This document shows, piece after piece, positions 1 through 8,459 of a stretch of DNA of 64,000 nucleotides. The stretch is from Labilithrix luteola. Lineage in GTDB: Bacteria; Myxococcota_A; Polyangia; Polyangiales; Polyangiaceae. The translations under genes were made by a program, and so were the position numbers. The stretch covers positions 2,294,001 through 2,358,000 of the forward strand of contig NZ_CP012333.1 of the NCBI RefSeq assembly GCF_001263205.1, written 5' to 3'. The stretch's first letter is position 1. Each line of letters opens with the position of its first letter. The notes below the pieces were generated by a model. The model ran no database searches. It worked only from the letters and a program-made list of their open reading frames with translations, and was not told the origin of the DNA.

Positions 1-395
1 GCGTCGTCACCGCGACCGAGTTGGCCGGCCCCGTTTCCACCCCAGCATGCCACCGTGCCGTCGTGCAGAAGCGCGCAATAGCCTTCGCTCCTGTCGTCGC
101 TACTGACGGCGAGCGTCGTTACCAGTGAGGTCGCGCAGCGATCCGTGGCGCACACGACCGGGAGAGGCCCCCCGTCGAAAGGCGGCGCCGTTACGTCGCG
201 AACGTTTGCGTCGACCGAGCCGCTCTCGGATGGCGCGCCGCCATCGGCGGCTACGGACGCTTCCGGGCCGGCATCCGAGGAACCCGAATTGACTTCCTCG
301 TCGGTGCTCGCGCAGCTCGCCGCCGCACCGCTTGCTGCCAGGATCACCCCTGCGCCGAAGAAGTAGCGATCAAGGAGTCGTCTTGTGAAGCGCAT
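1..395 (-). CDS. RCC1-repeat lipoprotein, module A1 gene 7 (3' cut by window edge)
   Basis: This is the N-terminal 131 residues of an RCC1-type beta-propeller lipoprotein; the rest lies beyond base 1. The start MRFTRRLLDR is followed by a hydrophobic stretch and a lipobox ending ASC, then an Asp/Ala/Ser-rich spacer, a CATDRCATSLV segment, and the first RCC1 blade with YCALLHDGTVACWG and GAGQLGRG. The ATG at 395 lies inside the preceding gene and gives a 26-nt out-of-frame overlap, also seen in modules A2 and B, which fixes the start. The protein is presumably exported and anchored to a membrane. RCC1 propellers bind varied partners, so no ligand can be named. Confidence 0.85.
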   Translation of the reverse strand, partial: MRFTRRLLDRYFFGAGVILAASGAAASCASTDEEVNSGSSDAGPEASVAADGGAPSESGSVDANVRDVTAPPFDGGPLPVVCATDRCATSLVTTLAVSSDDRSEGYCALLHDGTVACWGGNGAGQLGRGDD

Positions 396-1671
396 TGCGG
401 ACTCCGATGGCCCAAAGGTTGGTGTTGGAAGTGCCGCGAACTTGGTAGAGCGTTTGCTTGAGCGCACCACCGTTCATCGCGAGCGTCGAAATCTGGAACG
501 TTCCCCCGTCCCAGACGTCGTTGCCGCCCTGAAGGACGACGCCCGATCCGCAGAGCCACACGCTCCCGGGAATCGCCCATAGAGAGTCGAGTGGCTGGCC
601 GGTCAGCTTCGGAGATACGGACGCCGCGGAGAGCGAATACCCATCTCCTGAGATTGACACATGGACGACGTCTCGCCCGCCCTTGAGACCGACGATCTCG
701 TTGGGCGAAGGCATGTGAAGGTCGGTGAGCCATCCCGGCGCGCCGCCGATCAGCAACTGGTCTTGACGCGCCTCGCAGTCGGACCAGTCACTGGCAATGC
801 CGTCCGCCACCCTTCGATACGCGCCGCCTGTTTTGCGTACGAGGACGGTGCAAGCCGCGCCCGAACGCGCTCTCGTGGCAGAGAACCAGACGTCGTCGGG
901 TCCCGCTCCGGCGGCCGACAGGAAGTACATGTGCTCCGTCGAATCCGAGGCGTCGTCCGCGACGTACTCGGGGACCCACTCCGGCGCGGCGCCTCCAGTG
1001 CTCGTCCGGCGATAGATGGTATTGGTGAACCAAGCGTAGACGTCGCCGGCGCTCGTCCCCCAGATGCCGAGCGTCGGATAGTTTTGCCCTAGCTCCGGGT
1101 AGAGCGGATAGCCGTCTTGTGGGTCGACGAAGTCGGGATGGCTATTGTCTTTCAGACTCTCCCGCGTCCAAGACCAGGTGGTGTTGGGCGCCTCGGGGCG
1201 CTTTCCGTAATAGACGTAGCCTGGCCCCACTCCGTAATAGATCTCGTTCTCACTCGGGGCCCAGATCCGTCCGGCGTATTTTCCGAGACCGACGTCGTTC
1301 TGAGAGCTGTCATCGATGTAGCTCCACGAGGCATCGCCCTTCTTCCACTCGAGCACCTTGATGCCGAGGGTCGGACTGTCCGCGATCGCAAACGCCGTCT
1401 CGCCGACGGGCCAGATGTCCTTCAACGTGAGATCGTCGTCGGGCAAGGACGTTCGACACCATCCCGCGTCGCTGCATTCCGGCGACGCGGCCTCGGTGCC
1501 GGAATCCGTCGCCGCTTCGGGCTGCCCGCCCTCCGAAGGAGTCGCGATGGTTTCTCCGGAATCAGGAGTAGAGGTCGTCTGGGGCTCGTTTTCGGACGTC
1601 GCGCAGGCCGCGACCGACGCCATTGCGCCGAGCGCGAGTGAAGCGCCGCAGAAGAGGATCGTCGCTCTCAT
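370..1671 (-). CDS. propeller lipoprotein 2, module A1 gene 6
   Basis: A 433-residue exported lipoprotein. MRATILFCGA begins a signal peptide with a lipobox ending VAAC, followed by a Thr/Pro/Asp/Glu-rich spacer. The body has repeated short strands such as NEIYYGVG, GDVYAWF, DDVWFS and NLWAIG, typical of BNR/WD-like propellers. A CSDAGWC motif (two Cys) precedes the first blade. The start at 1671 gives an ATGA overlap with the upstream propeller gene. The C-terminus LHKTTP is conserved in modules A2 and B and its codons also encode the start of the RCC1 gene. The ligand is unknown. Confidence 0.8.
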   Translation of the reverse strand: MRATILFCGASLALGAMASVAACATSENEPQTTSTPDSGETIATPSEGGQPEAATDSGTEAASPECSDAGWCRTSLPDDDLTLKDIWPVGETAFAIADSPTLGIKVLEWKKGDASWSYIDDSSQNDVGLGKYAGRIWAPSENEIYYGVGPGYVYYGKRPEAPNTTWSWTRESLKDNSHPDFVDPQDGYPLYPELGQNYPTLGIWGTSAGDVYAWFTNTIYRRTSTGGAAPEWVPEYVADDASDSTEHMYFLSAAGAGPDDVWFSATRARSGAACTVLVRKTGGAYRRVADGIASDWSDCEARQDQLLIGGAPGWLTDLHMPSPNEIVGLKGGRDVVHVSISGDGYSLSAASVSPKLTGQPLDSLWAIPGSVWLCGSGVVLQGGNDVWDGGTFQISTLAMNGGALKQTLYQVRGTSNTNLWAIGVRNALHKTTP

Positions 1672-2852
1672 GGCTTTCCTCCGAGCGAGAGCATGGCGCC
1701 CTCCCCGCCGATCCAGACGTGCCCCGCAGCGGCTCCCCAGATGGTCGTGAGGTTTGGCCGGCGCTTGCCGAGCCCGGCAATCTTGACGCGCGACCAGGCC
1801 TTTCCATCGAAGTGGAGAACGAGCGCGCCATCGCCGACGGCCCATACGTCGTTCGACGAAGAGCCCCACACGGCCCGGAGATCCTCCGTTGTCGGGACGT
1901 CCGAGACGACGTCCCACAGCACGGGGTGCCCCGCGTAGTGGCGAATGGTTCCCAAAGCGCCGACGGCCCACGCTTCCGAGGGCGAAGCGCTCCAGACTCC
2001 ATTCAGCGCGTTTCGCGTGAGGGTATTGAATGCCTTGACGGTTGGTGTGTCGCTTTCGGCGTCCGTGACGAGAACCGCGGAGCCCCACTCTCCGACTGCC
2101 CAAACCTCATTCGGGGATGCGCCGTGAATGCTCGTCACCTGCGTGCAGTGCGCGTCGGTGCACGCTTGCGTGCTCACGCCGACCTGAAGCTCGAGGGTGT
2201 TGGTCGGCGATAGGCGCATACGCCAAATACCCGTCTTCTCCACCGAGCTCGCGGCACACCAAAGCCAGGGTGAGCCGGGCGCGTTCCACGCCGATCGGAA
2301 CTTGATGGATAAACGGAGATCTGGGAATTCCGAGGGGAGGGTCGGTTCGACGAAGCTCCAACCGCCGTCCGAAGGGACCGTGCCGGCATCCCCGAGGTCG
2401 AGACCGCGCGCGTAGACACGTGACAAATGGGCGAGCGCGACCTCGCTGGAGTCACGTACCCAGAGAGCATTCAGAGTATCGAGACTGCCGAGTGTCGATC
2501 GCTTCCATGATGTCCCGTCGAAGTGTGCGACGGTTCCCATCGCGCCTGCCGCCCAGACGTCGCTCACCGAACGCCCCCGAATGGCGTTGATGGTCAGGCC
2601 CGGGTTGATTGCGGGCTCGCCTTGACTCGTATCGACCGCTCCGGGGCAAAGCGTGTCGGGGGAGCAGTCCGAGGGAAAGTATTCGCAATCGGCACATGGG
2701 CCTGCGTCGACGTCCGGCTCGGCGTCGAGCCCTCCGTCGACAGGCGGCGGTACCGGGCCGACGTTCGTCCCGCTGTCCGACGGTGCGACGGAGGATTCCG
2801 TCGAAGCACAGGCCGCGAGACCCAAGACGAGTATGATCCAGCGACGGCTCAT
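1668..2852 (-). CDS. propeller lipoprotein 1, module A1 gene 5
   Basis: A 394-residue lipoprotein. MSRRWIILVL leads into a lipobox ending LAAC, then a Ser/Asp/Pro/Gly spacer and a short acidic Cys cluster (CADCEYFPSDC). Blade motifs of the form S-D-V-W-A-x-G followed by G-T-hydrophobic-x-H-F-D-G-x-x-W recur several times, as in secreted BNR-like or YCF48-like propellers. The C-terminus VWIGGEGAMLSLGGKP matches the paralogues in A2 and B. It starts with an ATGA overlap on the Cys-rich gene and ends with an ATGA overlap on propeller 2, suggesting translational coupling. Surface localisation is inferred from the lipobox. Confidence 0.8.
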   Translation of the reverse strand: MSRRWIILVLGLAACASTESSVAPSDSGTNVGPVPPPVDGGLDAEPDVDAGPCADCEYFPSDCSPDTLCPGAVDTSQGEPAINPGLTINAIRGRSVSDVWAAGAMGTVAHFDGTSWKRSTLGSLDTLNALWVRDSSEVALAHLSRVYARGLDLGDAGTVPSDGGWSFVEPTLPSEFPDLRLSIKFRSAWNAPGSPWLWCAASSVEKTGIWRMRLSPTNTLELQVGVSTQACTDAHCTQVTSIHGASPNEVWAVGEWGSAVLVTDAESDTPTVKAFNTLTRNALNGVWSASPSEAWAVGALGTIRHYAGHPVLWDVVSDVPTTEDLRAVWGSSSNDVWAVGDGALVLHFDGKAWSRVKIAGLGKRRPNLTTIWGAAAGHVWIGGEGAMLSLGGKP

Positions 2853-4030
2853 TGCGGGCCCCTTCCGGCATCGACGGTGTCGTCACACGGTTCGACGACG
2901 CACCGGCCCTGCACGCATGCTTGACCGGCAACGGCGTTGCAGGTGATCCCGCAGCCACCGCAGTTGTTCGGATCGCTGTCGATGTTGGTCTCGCAGGCGT
3001 CGCTCTGGTTCCCGTTGCAGTTCGCTCGCCCGGTCCCGCAGTCCAGGCGGCACATCCCGTTCGCGCAGACGGAGTCGCACGTGATGCCGCAACCTCCACA
3101 GTTGAGCGTGTCCGAAGAGGTATCGCGACACCACCCGTAAACGCTACCTCCACAGAAGGTTTCGCCTGGAGGGCACATACATCGGAGGGTGTAGACGGAA
3201 CTCGAAATGTCCTTTCTGCACGACTGGCCTGCAGGGCATTCGTTTCCACACCCGCCGCAGTTCTCGGGCAACGTGAGATCGGTCTCGCAGCCGTTGTCGA
3301 GATCGCCGTCGCAGTTGGCGCGGTCAGGCTCGCACTTCATGGAGCCGCATTTGTTGTCGGCACAGCCAAGATACATATGCAGGCTCGGGTCGAGATCCCC
3401 GGCCGGACAGGCATTGTTGCAGGCCCCGCAATTGTCATCCGAGGATCTCGTATCGACGCATATTCCGCAGTAGGTTTTTCCGTCCTTGCAGCCGCATCCC
3501 CAGTCCTCAGCGGGGGAAGCTCGGTTGATACACGGCTTGTCTTCCGTACAGATGATGCCACAGGCTCCACAGGAGGTTTGCTCGGCCGGTGACGTTTCAC
3601 AGCCGTTGTCGGCAAGGCCATCGCAATCGAGCGACTTGGGGGAATTGCTGCACTGCATGACGCAGTGTCCGCCGACGCATTCGTAAAATTCGGTACTCGT
3701 CGGCACCGGACATGCAGCTCCGCAGGCGCCGCAATTCTGCCTGTCGGTCAACAAGTCGACATCGCACGGAAAGCGCGAGGCGGGGCAATTCGTATATCCC
3801 GTAGGGCACTTGTTCGACGGGCAATACGTGACGAGGTCGCGCGCATCCGGCGCGGCGTCGGCCCCGTCCCCGGCATCCGAGGCATCGGTGACGAAAGCGC
3901 CCGGCACGCCTCCGTCGCCCGATTCGGCGATCGTGAGATCGCGGCCCGCGCAGCCTTGAAAAGACCATAGGAGCGTGAGCCACGCGGCAACGGTGAGAGG
4001 CGCGCCGTGGCGCGTGATACGGGCAAGCAT
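2849..4030 (-). CDS. NCGxCG-repeat Cys-rich lipoprotein, module A1 gene 4
   Basis: A 393-residue exported protein with six NCGxCG-type units, each followed by a short Cys-containing tail, separated by segments such as DCDGLADNGCE and NCDGDLDNGCE. The N-terminal hydrophobic stretch ends in a lipobox-like FQGC and is followed by an Asp/Ala-rich spacer and the motif TYCPSNKCPTGYTNC. This is the type often called MXAN_6577-like Cys-rich domain in myxobacteria. Similar proteins are sometimes mislabelled tryptophan synthase alpha chain, but nothing here supports an enzyme. The many Cys pairs suggest disulphides outside the cytoplasm. It overlaps the next gene by 4 nt, with a 26-nt gap to the anti-sigma-position gene upstream. 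Confidence 0.82.
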   Translation of the reverse strand: MLARITRHGAPLTVAAWLTLLWSFQGCAGRDLTIAESGDGGVPGAFVTDASDAGDGADAAPDARDLVTYCPSNKCPTGYTNCPASRFPCDVDLLTDRQNCGACGAACPVPTSTEFYECVGGHCVMQCSNSPKSLDCDGLADNGCETSPAEQTSCGACGIICTEDKPCINRASPAEDWGCGCKDGKTYCGICVDTRSSDDNCGACNNACPAGDLDPSLHMYLGCADNKCGSMKCEPDRANCDGDLDNGCETDLTLPENCGGCGNECPAGQSCRKDISSSVYTLRCMCPPGETFCGGSVYGWCRDTSSDTLNCGGCGITCDSVCANGMCRLDCGTGRANCNGNQSDACETNIDSDPNNCGGCGITCNAVAGQACVQGRCVVEPCDDTVDAGRGPQ

Positions 4031-4056
4031 GTCGGTGTCCTCCGAGTGAGCCGCGC

Positions 4057-4821
4057 TCAGGGGGTCGGGGCCGGCGAGGAAGGCGACGACGGAGAGGTCG
4101 ACGACAGCGATCGGCCCAGGGCCCGCTCGAGGCGCGTCGCGTACGGCGTGCCCGGGAAGCGCCGAACGAGCTCGACGGCGCGTTTCCAGGCTTCATCGAT
4201 TCGTCCGAGTCGAGCGAGGGCCTCGACGGCGATCACCTCGCGCTCTTGCACGAAGGCGCCGGCCGGATAGGCGCGCGCATGCTCCGCAGCCACGGCGAGT
4301 GCACGCGCGGGATCCGAAGCGACTGCGGCCTGCGCGCGCTGCACGAGCTCGAGCTCCGTTGCGGCGGGCTTTATGGCTGTCGCAACCGACGGAGCGGCCG
4401 ACGGCCGAGGAGCCGACGGGACAGACGGAAGCTGTTCGACCGAGAGCACCGGCAGCGCCTGCGGGGCGGGCTCATTCGACGTCGACGCAGAAGCGACGAC
4501 GACGGCGGTTTCAGGCGCCGCGATCGGCACCGCTGCAGCCGGTACGAAGGAGCGCGTCTCCGTCGCGCGCCAGGCGCCGAATCCTGTGGCGATCGCGAGA
4601 GCGACCAATCCCACTTTGAGGTGCGCGAGACGAGACGTGGCGGGCGCCGTCATCGGCGAACGCGATGCGTCTTGGCCGAGAACGCCCGCTTGCGTGAGCC
4701 GCGATGCCATCCGCTCGAGGACTTCGCGACTCGGGCCGCTCTGGCGTGCGCGAACGAACGCGCGAAACGCCTCGGGCGTGGCGTCGTCGGAAGAGACATC
4801 GTGGGTAGGATCGGTCTTCAT
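4057..4821 (-). CDS. one-TM, TPR-like putative anti-sigma regulator, module A1 gene 3
   Basis: A 254-residue protein. The cytoplasmic N-terminus (about residues 1-70) includes PEAFRAFVRARQSG. One transmembrane helix around residues 72-90 (VGLVALAIATGFGAW) is followed by a long Ala/Pro linker and a C-terminal helical region with two TPR-like hairpins (ALAVAAEHARAYP, ALARLGRIDEAWKRA). It overlaps the sigma gene by 4 nt, the usual place for an anti-sigma factor. No His-x3-Cys-x2-Cys zinc motif of the ZAS family is present, so the anti-sigma role rests on position and topology alone. The C-terminal domain may sense a periplasmic partner. Confidence 0.7.
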   Translation of the reverse strand: MKTDPTHDVSSDDATPEAFRAFVRARQSGPSREVLERMASRLTQAGVLGQDASRSPMTAPATSRLAHLKVGLVALAIATGFGAWRATETRSFVPAAAVPIAAPETAVVVASASTSNEPAPQALPVLSVEQLPSVPSAPRPSAAPSVATAIKPAATELELVQRAQAAVASDPARALAVAAEHARAYPAGAFVQEREVIAVEALARLGRIDEAWKRAVELVRRFPGTPYATRLERALGRSLSSTSPSSPSSPAPTP

Positions 4822-5351
4822 TTCGCCTCTTCCAGCGCCCGAAAGAGATCGCGGCGGGCTGCGTTGTAACGGGAGTAGGCCGTCTGGAGCGGACAGCCGA
4901 CGGCGTCGGCGACTTCGCGCATCGACATCCCCTCGACCTCGTGGAGGAGGAAGACGATCTGCTTGTCCTCGTCGAGTGTCTGGAAGACTCGGTTCAGCCG
5001 ATCGAGCTGTGCGCGTGTCGTCGGGTCGTGCGGATCGATCGAGTCAGGAACGCTCTCGACGGGTTGCTCGTGGCGTCGATGGCTCCGTCTTCGGTACGCG
5101 GCCGCGCATCGACGAGCGATGGCGAACAGCCACGACCGTGGATGCTCCCCGTCCCACTTCGAGATCTGACGCTGTACGACGAGGAAGACCTCCTGGCTCT
5201 GGTCCTCGAGGTCGGCATCGTGGACCCCGAAGTGACGCAACGTCCGCCAGACGAAGCTCGCGTGCTCGGCGAAGAGCTCGTCGATGGTCATCATCGGACG
5301 ACCGACGTCCGCCGATGGCGCGAGGGCGTTACGGAGGATCGAAGCCTGCAC
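4818..5351 (-). CDS. ECF sigma factor, module A1 gene 2
   Basis: A 177-residue ECF-type RNA polymerase sigma factor. Region 2 is visible as ELFAEHASFVWRTLRHFG, DLEDQSQEVFLVVQRQ and RSWLFAIARRCAAAYRR. Region 4 is visible as LDEDKQIVFLLHEVEGMSMREVADAVG followed by the recognition helix CPLQTAYSRYNAARRDL. There is no region 1.1 or 3, as expected. The start is uncertain: a GTG at 5351 gives the full length, while ATG at 5294 (MMTIDEL) matches the usual start of region 2. An AT-rich patch (5371-5390) just upstream is a promoter candidate. It probably controls its own module together with the 4-nt-overlapping TM protein. Confidence 0.88.
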   Translation of the reverse strand: MQASILRNALAPSADVGRPMMTIDELFAEHASFVWRTLRHFGVHDADLEDQSQEVFLVVQRQISKWDGEHPRSWLFAIARRCAAAYRRRSHRRHEQPVESVPDSIDPHDPTTRAQLDRLNRVFQTLDEDKQIVFLLHEVEGMSMREVADAVGCPLQTAYSRYNAARRDLFRALEEAK

Positions 5352-5409
5352 ACTCGGACAATGCTTGGCCCCGGAAAAATTTCTGAGGTTGCCATCCGTT
5401 CAGCGTCGA

Positions 5410-6480
5410 CTAGCGAAAATCGAAGCCGAGACCGAGGCCGACGCGCCCTGCAAGGGCACTGGGGCGATGGACGCTGACGAGCGCGCCGTTCGCACCGTTC
5501 ACCAGGGCGTTGAAGCGGTCCCGGACCAGGACGACCTCGACGGCGCCGGACAGGTCGAGAAAGAGCGCCGACCCGAGGCGTACCCGCGCAAGCGCACCCG
5601 GGCCTACGAGGAAGGTGCTTCGGAGCGGGTAGTGATGCGCCTCGTAGCCGTGAGGTGTGTTCTGAATGAGCCCGAGCGATGCGCCGATCAGGGGGAAGAC
5701 TTGGATGTGCTTCGTCCGGAGGATCGACACGCCGACGCGCATTCCGCCTCTGAAAAGCCGAAAAGCGACGTCGCCCTCGCCTGCGTGAACGTCCCCCACC
5801 GCTTGCTCGAAGCTGGCGTCGAGCCCCAGGAGCAGCAGGGGGTTCGGCATGTATGATGCGCTCACCCCGACGCCGACCCCCGTGGACGGTAAGAGGCCAC
5901 GCGAGGCAATTGCAGCCGCGCCAACGAACACGCGAGGCCGTGGCGTCTCGGGCGTCTTCGGCCGTGCAGGGCGCGTCGGTTTATGCGCCTCCGCTGGCTG
6001 CTGCGGCGGAGCTACGGCGGCGGGCAGAGCGGAGACCTCGCTTTGGTCGGCAGGCCGCGCGGGCAAGGTAGCCTCGCGCGGGCGAGCGACGGCAATCATC
6101 ATCGCCAGCACGAGCACCGTGGACTCGAAGATGTCCTCGCAGCGAGGCCGATCCACGGGCACCTCCCGCCCTCCGACCGGAGCGCCGGCCGCGTCGGTCA
6201 TCGACAGCGTGACGGTGAAACCGCCGCCTCGTTTGGCAACGCTCCCCGTGACGAGCAGCTCCGGGGCGGCATCGGACCGAGGCTCTCCGAGCTGAGCGTA
6301 CGTTGCATCGACGATCGCGTCGCGCGATGGACACCCTTCGGGCGCAGACCATGCGAGGTCGAACGGCGCCGCGATCGCCGTCGTCGAGCGTGTCATCGCC
6401 GCACAGACGAGACCGCTCAGCAGTAGAACGCGACGAGCATCGATCTCGCAAGCCTCGGGGATCCTGCGCGCGAATTCCAC
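5410..6480 (-). CDS. exported two-domain protein with probable outer-membrane C-terminus, module A1 gene 1
   Basis: A 356-residue protein of no family I can name. The signal peptide (RRVLLLSGLVCAAM to about residue 37) precedes FDLAWSAPEGCPSRDAIVDA. A second Cys lies in CEDIFESTVLVLAMMIA; this GCP...C pair is shared with the gene-1 paralogues in modules A2, B and D. A Pro-rich linker separates it from a C-terminal half rich in alternating hydrophobic residues and Gly turns (GVGVGVSASYMP, ending GLGLGFDFR), like a small outer-membrane barrel. It lies 58 nt upstream of the sigma gene on the same strand. A cell-surface signal input for the sigma/TM pair is a speculative role. Confidence 0.65.
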   Translation of the reverse strand: MEFARRIPEACEIDARRVLLLSGLVCAAMTRSTTAIAAPFDLAWSAPEGCPSRDAIVDATYAQLGEPRSDAAPELLVTGSVAKRGGGFTVTLSMTDAAGAPVGGREVPVDRPRCEDIFESTVLVLAMMIAVARPREATLPARPADQSEVSALPAAVAPPQQPAEAHKPTRPARPKTPETPRPRVFVGAAAIASRGLLPSTGVGVGVSASYMPNPLLLLGLDASFEQAVGDVHAGEGDVAFRLFRGGMRVGVSILRTKHIQVFPLIGASLGLIQNTPHGYEAHHYPLRSTFLVGPGALARVRLGSALFLDLSGAVEVVLVRDRFNALVNGANGALVSVHRPSALAGRVGLGLGFDFR

Positions 6481-6630
6481 TCGAATTGCGCGAACGGATG
6501 AGCTGGCGATGCTCGACCACGAATACGTCCTTTCGCACTTCCCCCGCCCGCCGTTCGCAAGACGTCACCCGCGCAGCAGGCAACGTGGAAGCGCACATCG
6601 GGCGACTTGCGTGGAACAGCCTTCGGATTC

Positions 6631-6666
6631 AACGATCTCGCGGTGCTTCGCTCCCGCGAGATCGTT
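6631..6666 (-). terminator. 13-bp perfect hairpin after module A2
   Basis: AACGATCTCGCGG and its exact reverse complement CCGCGAGATCGTT flank a 10-nt loop, starting 5 nt beyond the stop codon of the IgGFc-type gene. The position fits transcription termination or 3'-end protection of the A2 mRNA. No U-rich tract follows on the transcribed strand, so a canonical intrinsic terminator is not proven. Confidence 0.6.
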
Positions 6667-6671
6667 GTCGG

Positions 6672-8459
6672 CTACTTCACGGGCGCGAGCGGGGTCTCGA
6701 CGAGCTTGCGGAGCGCCATTCCGCCCGGATACCCGTAGCTCGCGTACGTGCTCCAGCCCCAGAGCGTGGCGGAGAACGCCCCGTCGCTGCGCATGCGCTG
6801 GAGACCGGTGATGCACTGCTTGTCGCCGAACTGGTCACCGGGGCCGAACCTGCGCGACAGGTCCACACGCGTGTATTCGTACTCGCCGCGCGAGTCGACC
6901 GGCTTGAACGTGGGGAGGTTCCCCGCGCACTCGAGCCACACGTCCTTGAACTCGCCGTTCGTCTTCCTTCTCACGATGACGAGCGAGTTCTCGGCGTACG
7001 TCGAGTCCGCGTAGAAGCTGTAGGAGTTCATGAATTGGCCGGCGGGCACGACGTTGACGAAGTCGGGATCGCCCTGCCCTCCGTACCCCGGCGTATCGCC
7101 GCCGGACATGTGAATCCCGAGGTAGAACGGATGCTCGGGGTCACGTGAGCGAACGACGAACGGCTCGTTCGTGCGCGCGCGAAAGAGCGCGAGCTGTCCC
7201 GCAGACATCGAGATCGGCGCGCCGTCGGGTTTGACGGGATCGTACTCGAGGTCGGTTCCGTCCCGCGCCGCCACCATCCGGTACCAGACGGACTCCTCGG
7301 TCCCTGCCACGCGCGGTCGGTATCCAACGCCCACGTACTCCGAGCCCCATTGCTCGTACGGAGGGATCTGCTGCGCGAGCGTGTCGCAAGCCCCGACTCC
7401 GTTGGGGATGTCCGCGCACTCGTTTCCACCGAGTGTCACCGTCGGCTTGTTCGAGAGCACGAAGCTTCCGGTAAGCTCCTGGGACTGGACGATTTGGGCA
7501 TACTGCCCCTTCGCAAGGTGGATCTTCGTCGGCGTACCGGCGGCGGCTCCAGTGAACCCGATGCCGTTCGCGATGTCCTTTTTCCCGATGATCGTTACTT
7601 CGGTATCGTCTTCCGAGGCATAGATCTGCGTGGCCGGCACGCCGGTGTTCGCTTCCCAGCCGTCGACGATCACGTGCTCTTTCGCCCACGTGCTTACGGG
7701 GAGCACGAGCGTCGCCGAAGGGACATAGCTCGCGGCTCCGCCGTACGGATAAATCGTCGTGAGACTGACCGGGACATTGCTCGTCATGCGGAACGCGTGG
7801 CCGATCGCCGAGTTGAAGACATTGATGTCCGTTTCGACGGCGGCGGTGACGCCGTAGGGGCATCGGATGTAGTTGTCCTTCTCGGCGGGGGTACGCGATT
7901 TGTGCTGATCGCGATCGGATACGAAGACAACGGCGCTCTCCCCCGGCGCAATCGGTCCTTGGAGAGGTTCGAGATCGGTGCTGTTCGGCACCACTCGGTA
8001 GACCGCATGCGTCAGGTCGAACGCTTTACCTCCGTATTCCAGCGAAAGCGTCGCCGGCTGATTCGAGCTGTTCACGACGAACGTCGCGTGACACGACTGG
8101 GGAAGCAACTTCGTGAAGCGAGGACTTGCGAAGTAGAAGTCACACCCGTTCGAGCTTCGATCGGCGGCTGCGGCGGCGCAGGGCTCCTGGCACCTCGCCT
8201 CACCACAGGCGAGGTTGTCCGCGCACGTCTCGACGACCTCCCCCGTGCACGATCGTATGACTGAACGGCCATCGAGCGAGCACTGGAGCGGACAGGGCGC
8301 GGCGGGCGCGGCGTCGACCGTGCCACCAGCGTCCGTGAAGACCGGCTGCTGCTGCTCCGCGAAACCTGCGCGCTCGTCGTTGCATGCGCCTGTTGCAGAG
8401 ACGATGAATCCGACGAGCAGCGCGAAGAGGGGCGCGACGAACAAGCCGGTGCGCCTCAT
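6672..8459 (-). CDS. IgGFc-binding-type lipoprotein, module A2 gene 8
   Basis: A 595-residue lipoprotein. MRRTGLFVAP leads to a lipobox ending TGAC. A Cys-rich N-terminal element follows (CPLQCSLDGRSVIRSCTGEV, then ACGEARC). The large body fits the IgGFc_binding family: YPYGGAASYVPSATLVLPVS, DDTEVTIIGKKD, KGQYAQIVQSQELTGS, LSNKPTVTLGG, PPYEQWGSEYVGVGYRPR, HPFYLGIHMSGG and GDPDFVNVVP. It ends with YGYPGGMALRKLVETPLAPVK. Family members are surface proteins with an adhesive or matrix-binding inferred role; binding to immunoglobulin is not implied. The start at 8459 gives an ATGA overlap with the RCC1 gene. It is the last gene of the module, followed by a hairpin. Confidence 0.85.
   Translation of the reverse strand: MRRTGLFVAPLFALLVGFIVSATGACNDERAGFAEQQQPVFTDAGGTVDAAPAAPCPLQCSLDGRSVIRSCTGEVVETCADNLACGEARCQEPCAAAAADRSSNGCDFYFASPRFTKLLPQSCHATFVVNSSNQPATLSLEYGGKAFDLTHAVYRVVPNSTDLEPLQGPIAPGESAVVFVSDRDQHKSRTPAEKDNYIRCPYGVTAAVETDINVFNSAIGHAFRMTSNVPVSLTTIYPYGGAASYVPSATLVLPVSTWAKEHVIVDGWEANTGVPATQIYASEDDTEVTIIGKKDIANGIGFTGAAAGTPTKIHLAKGQYAQIVQSQELTGSFVLSNKPTVTLGGNECADIPNGVGACDTLAQQIPPYEQWGSEYVGVGYRPRVAGTEESVWYRMVAARDGTDLEYDPVKPDGAPISMSAGQLALFRARTNEPFVVRSRDPEHPFYLGIHMSGGDTPGYGGQGDPDFVNVVPAGQFMNSYSFYADSTYAENSLVIVRRKTNGEFKDVWLECAGNLPTFKPVDSRGEYEYTRVDLSRRFGPGDQFGDKQCITGLQRMRSDGAFSATLWGWSTYASYGYPGGMALRKLVETPLAPVK

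Noticed and set aside
2849..4030. Tryptophan synthase alpha chain label sometimes given to such Cys-rich proteins
   Set aside because: No TIM-barrel or catalytic motif is present; the protein is an exported NCGxCG repeat protein.
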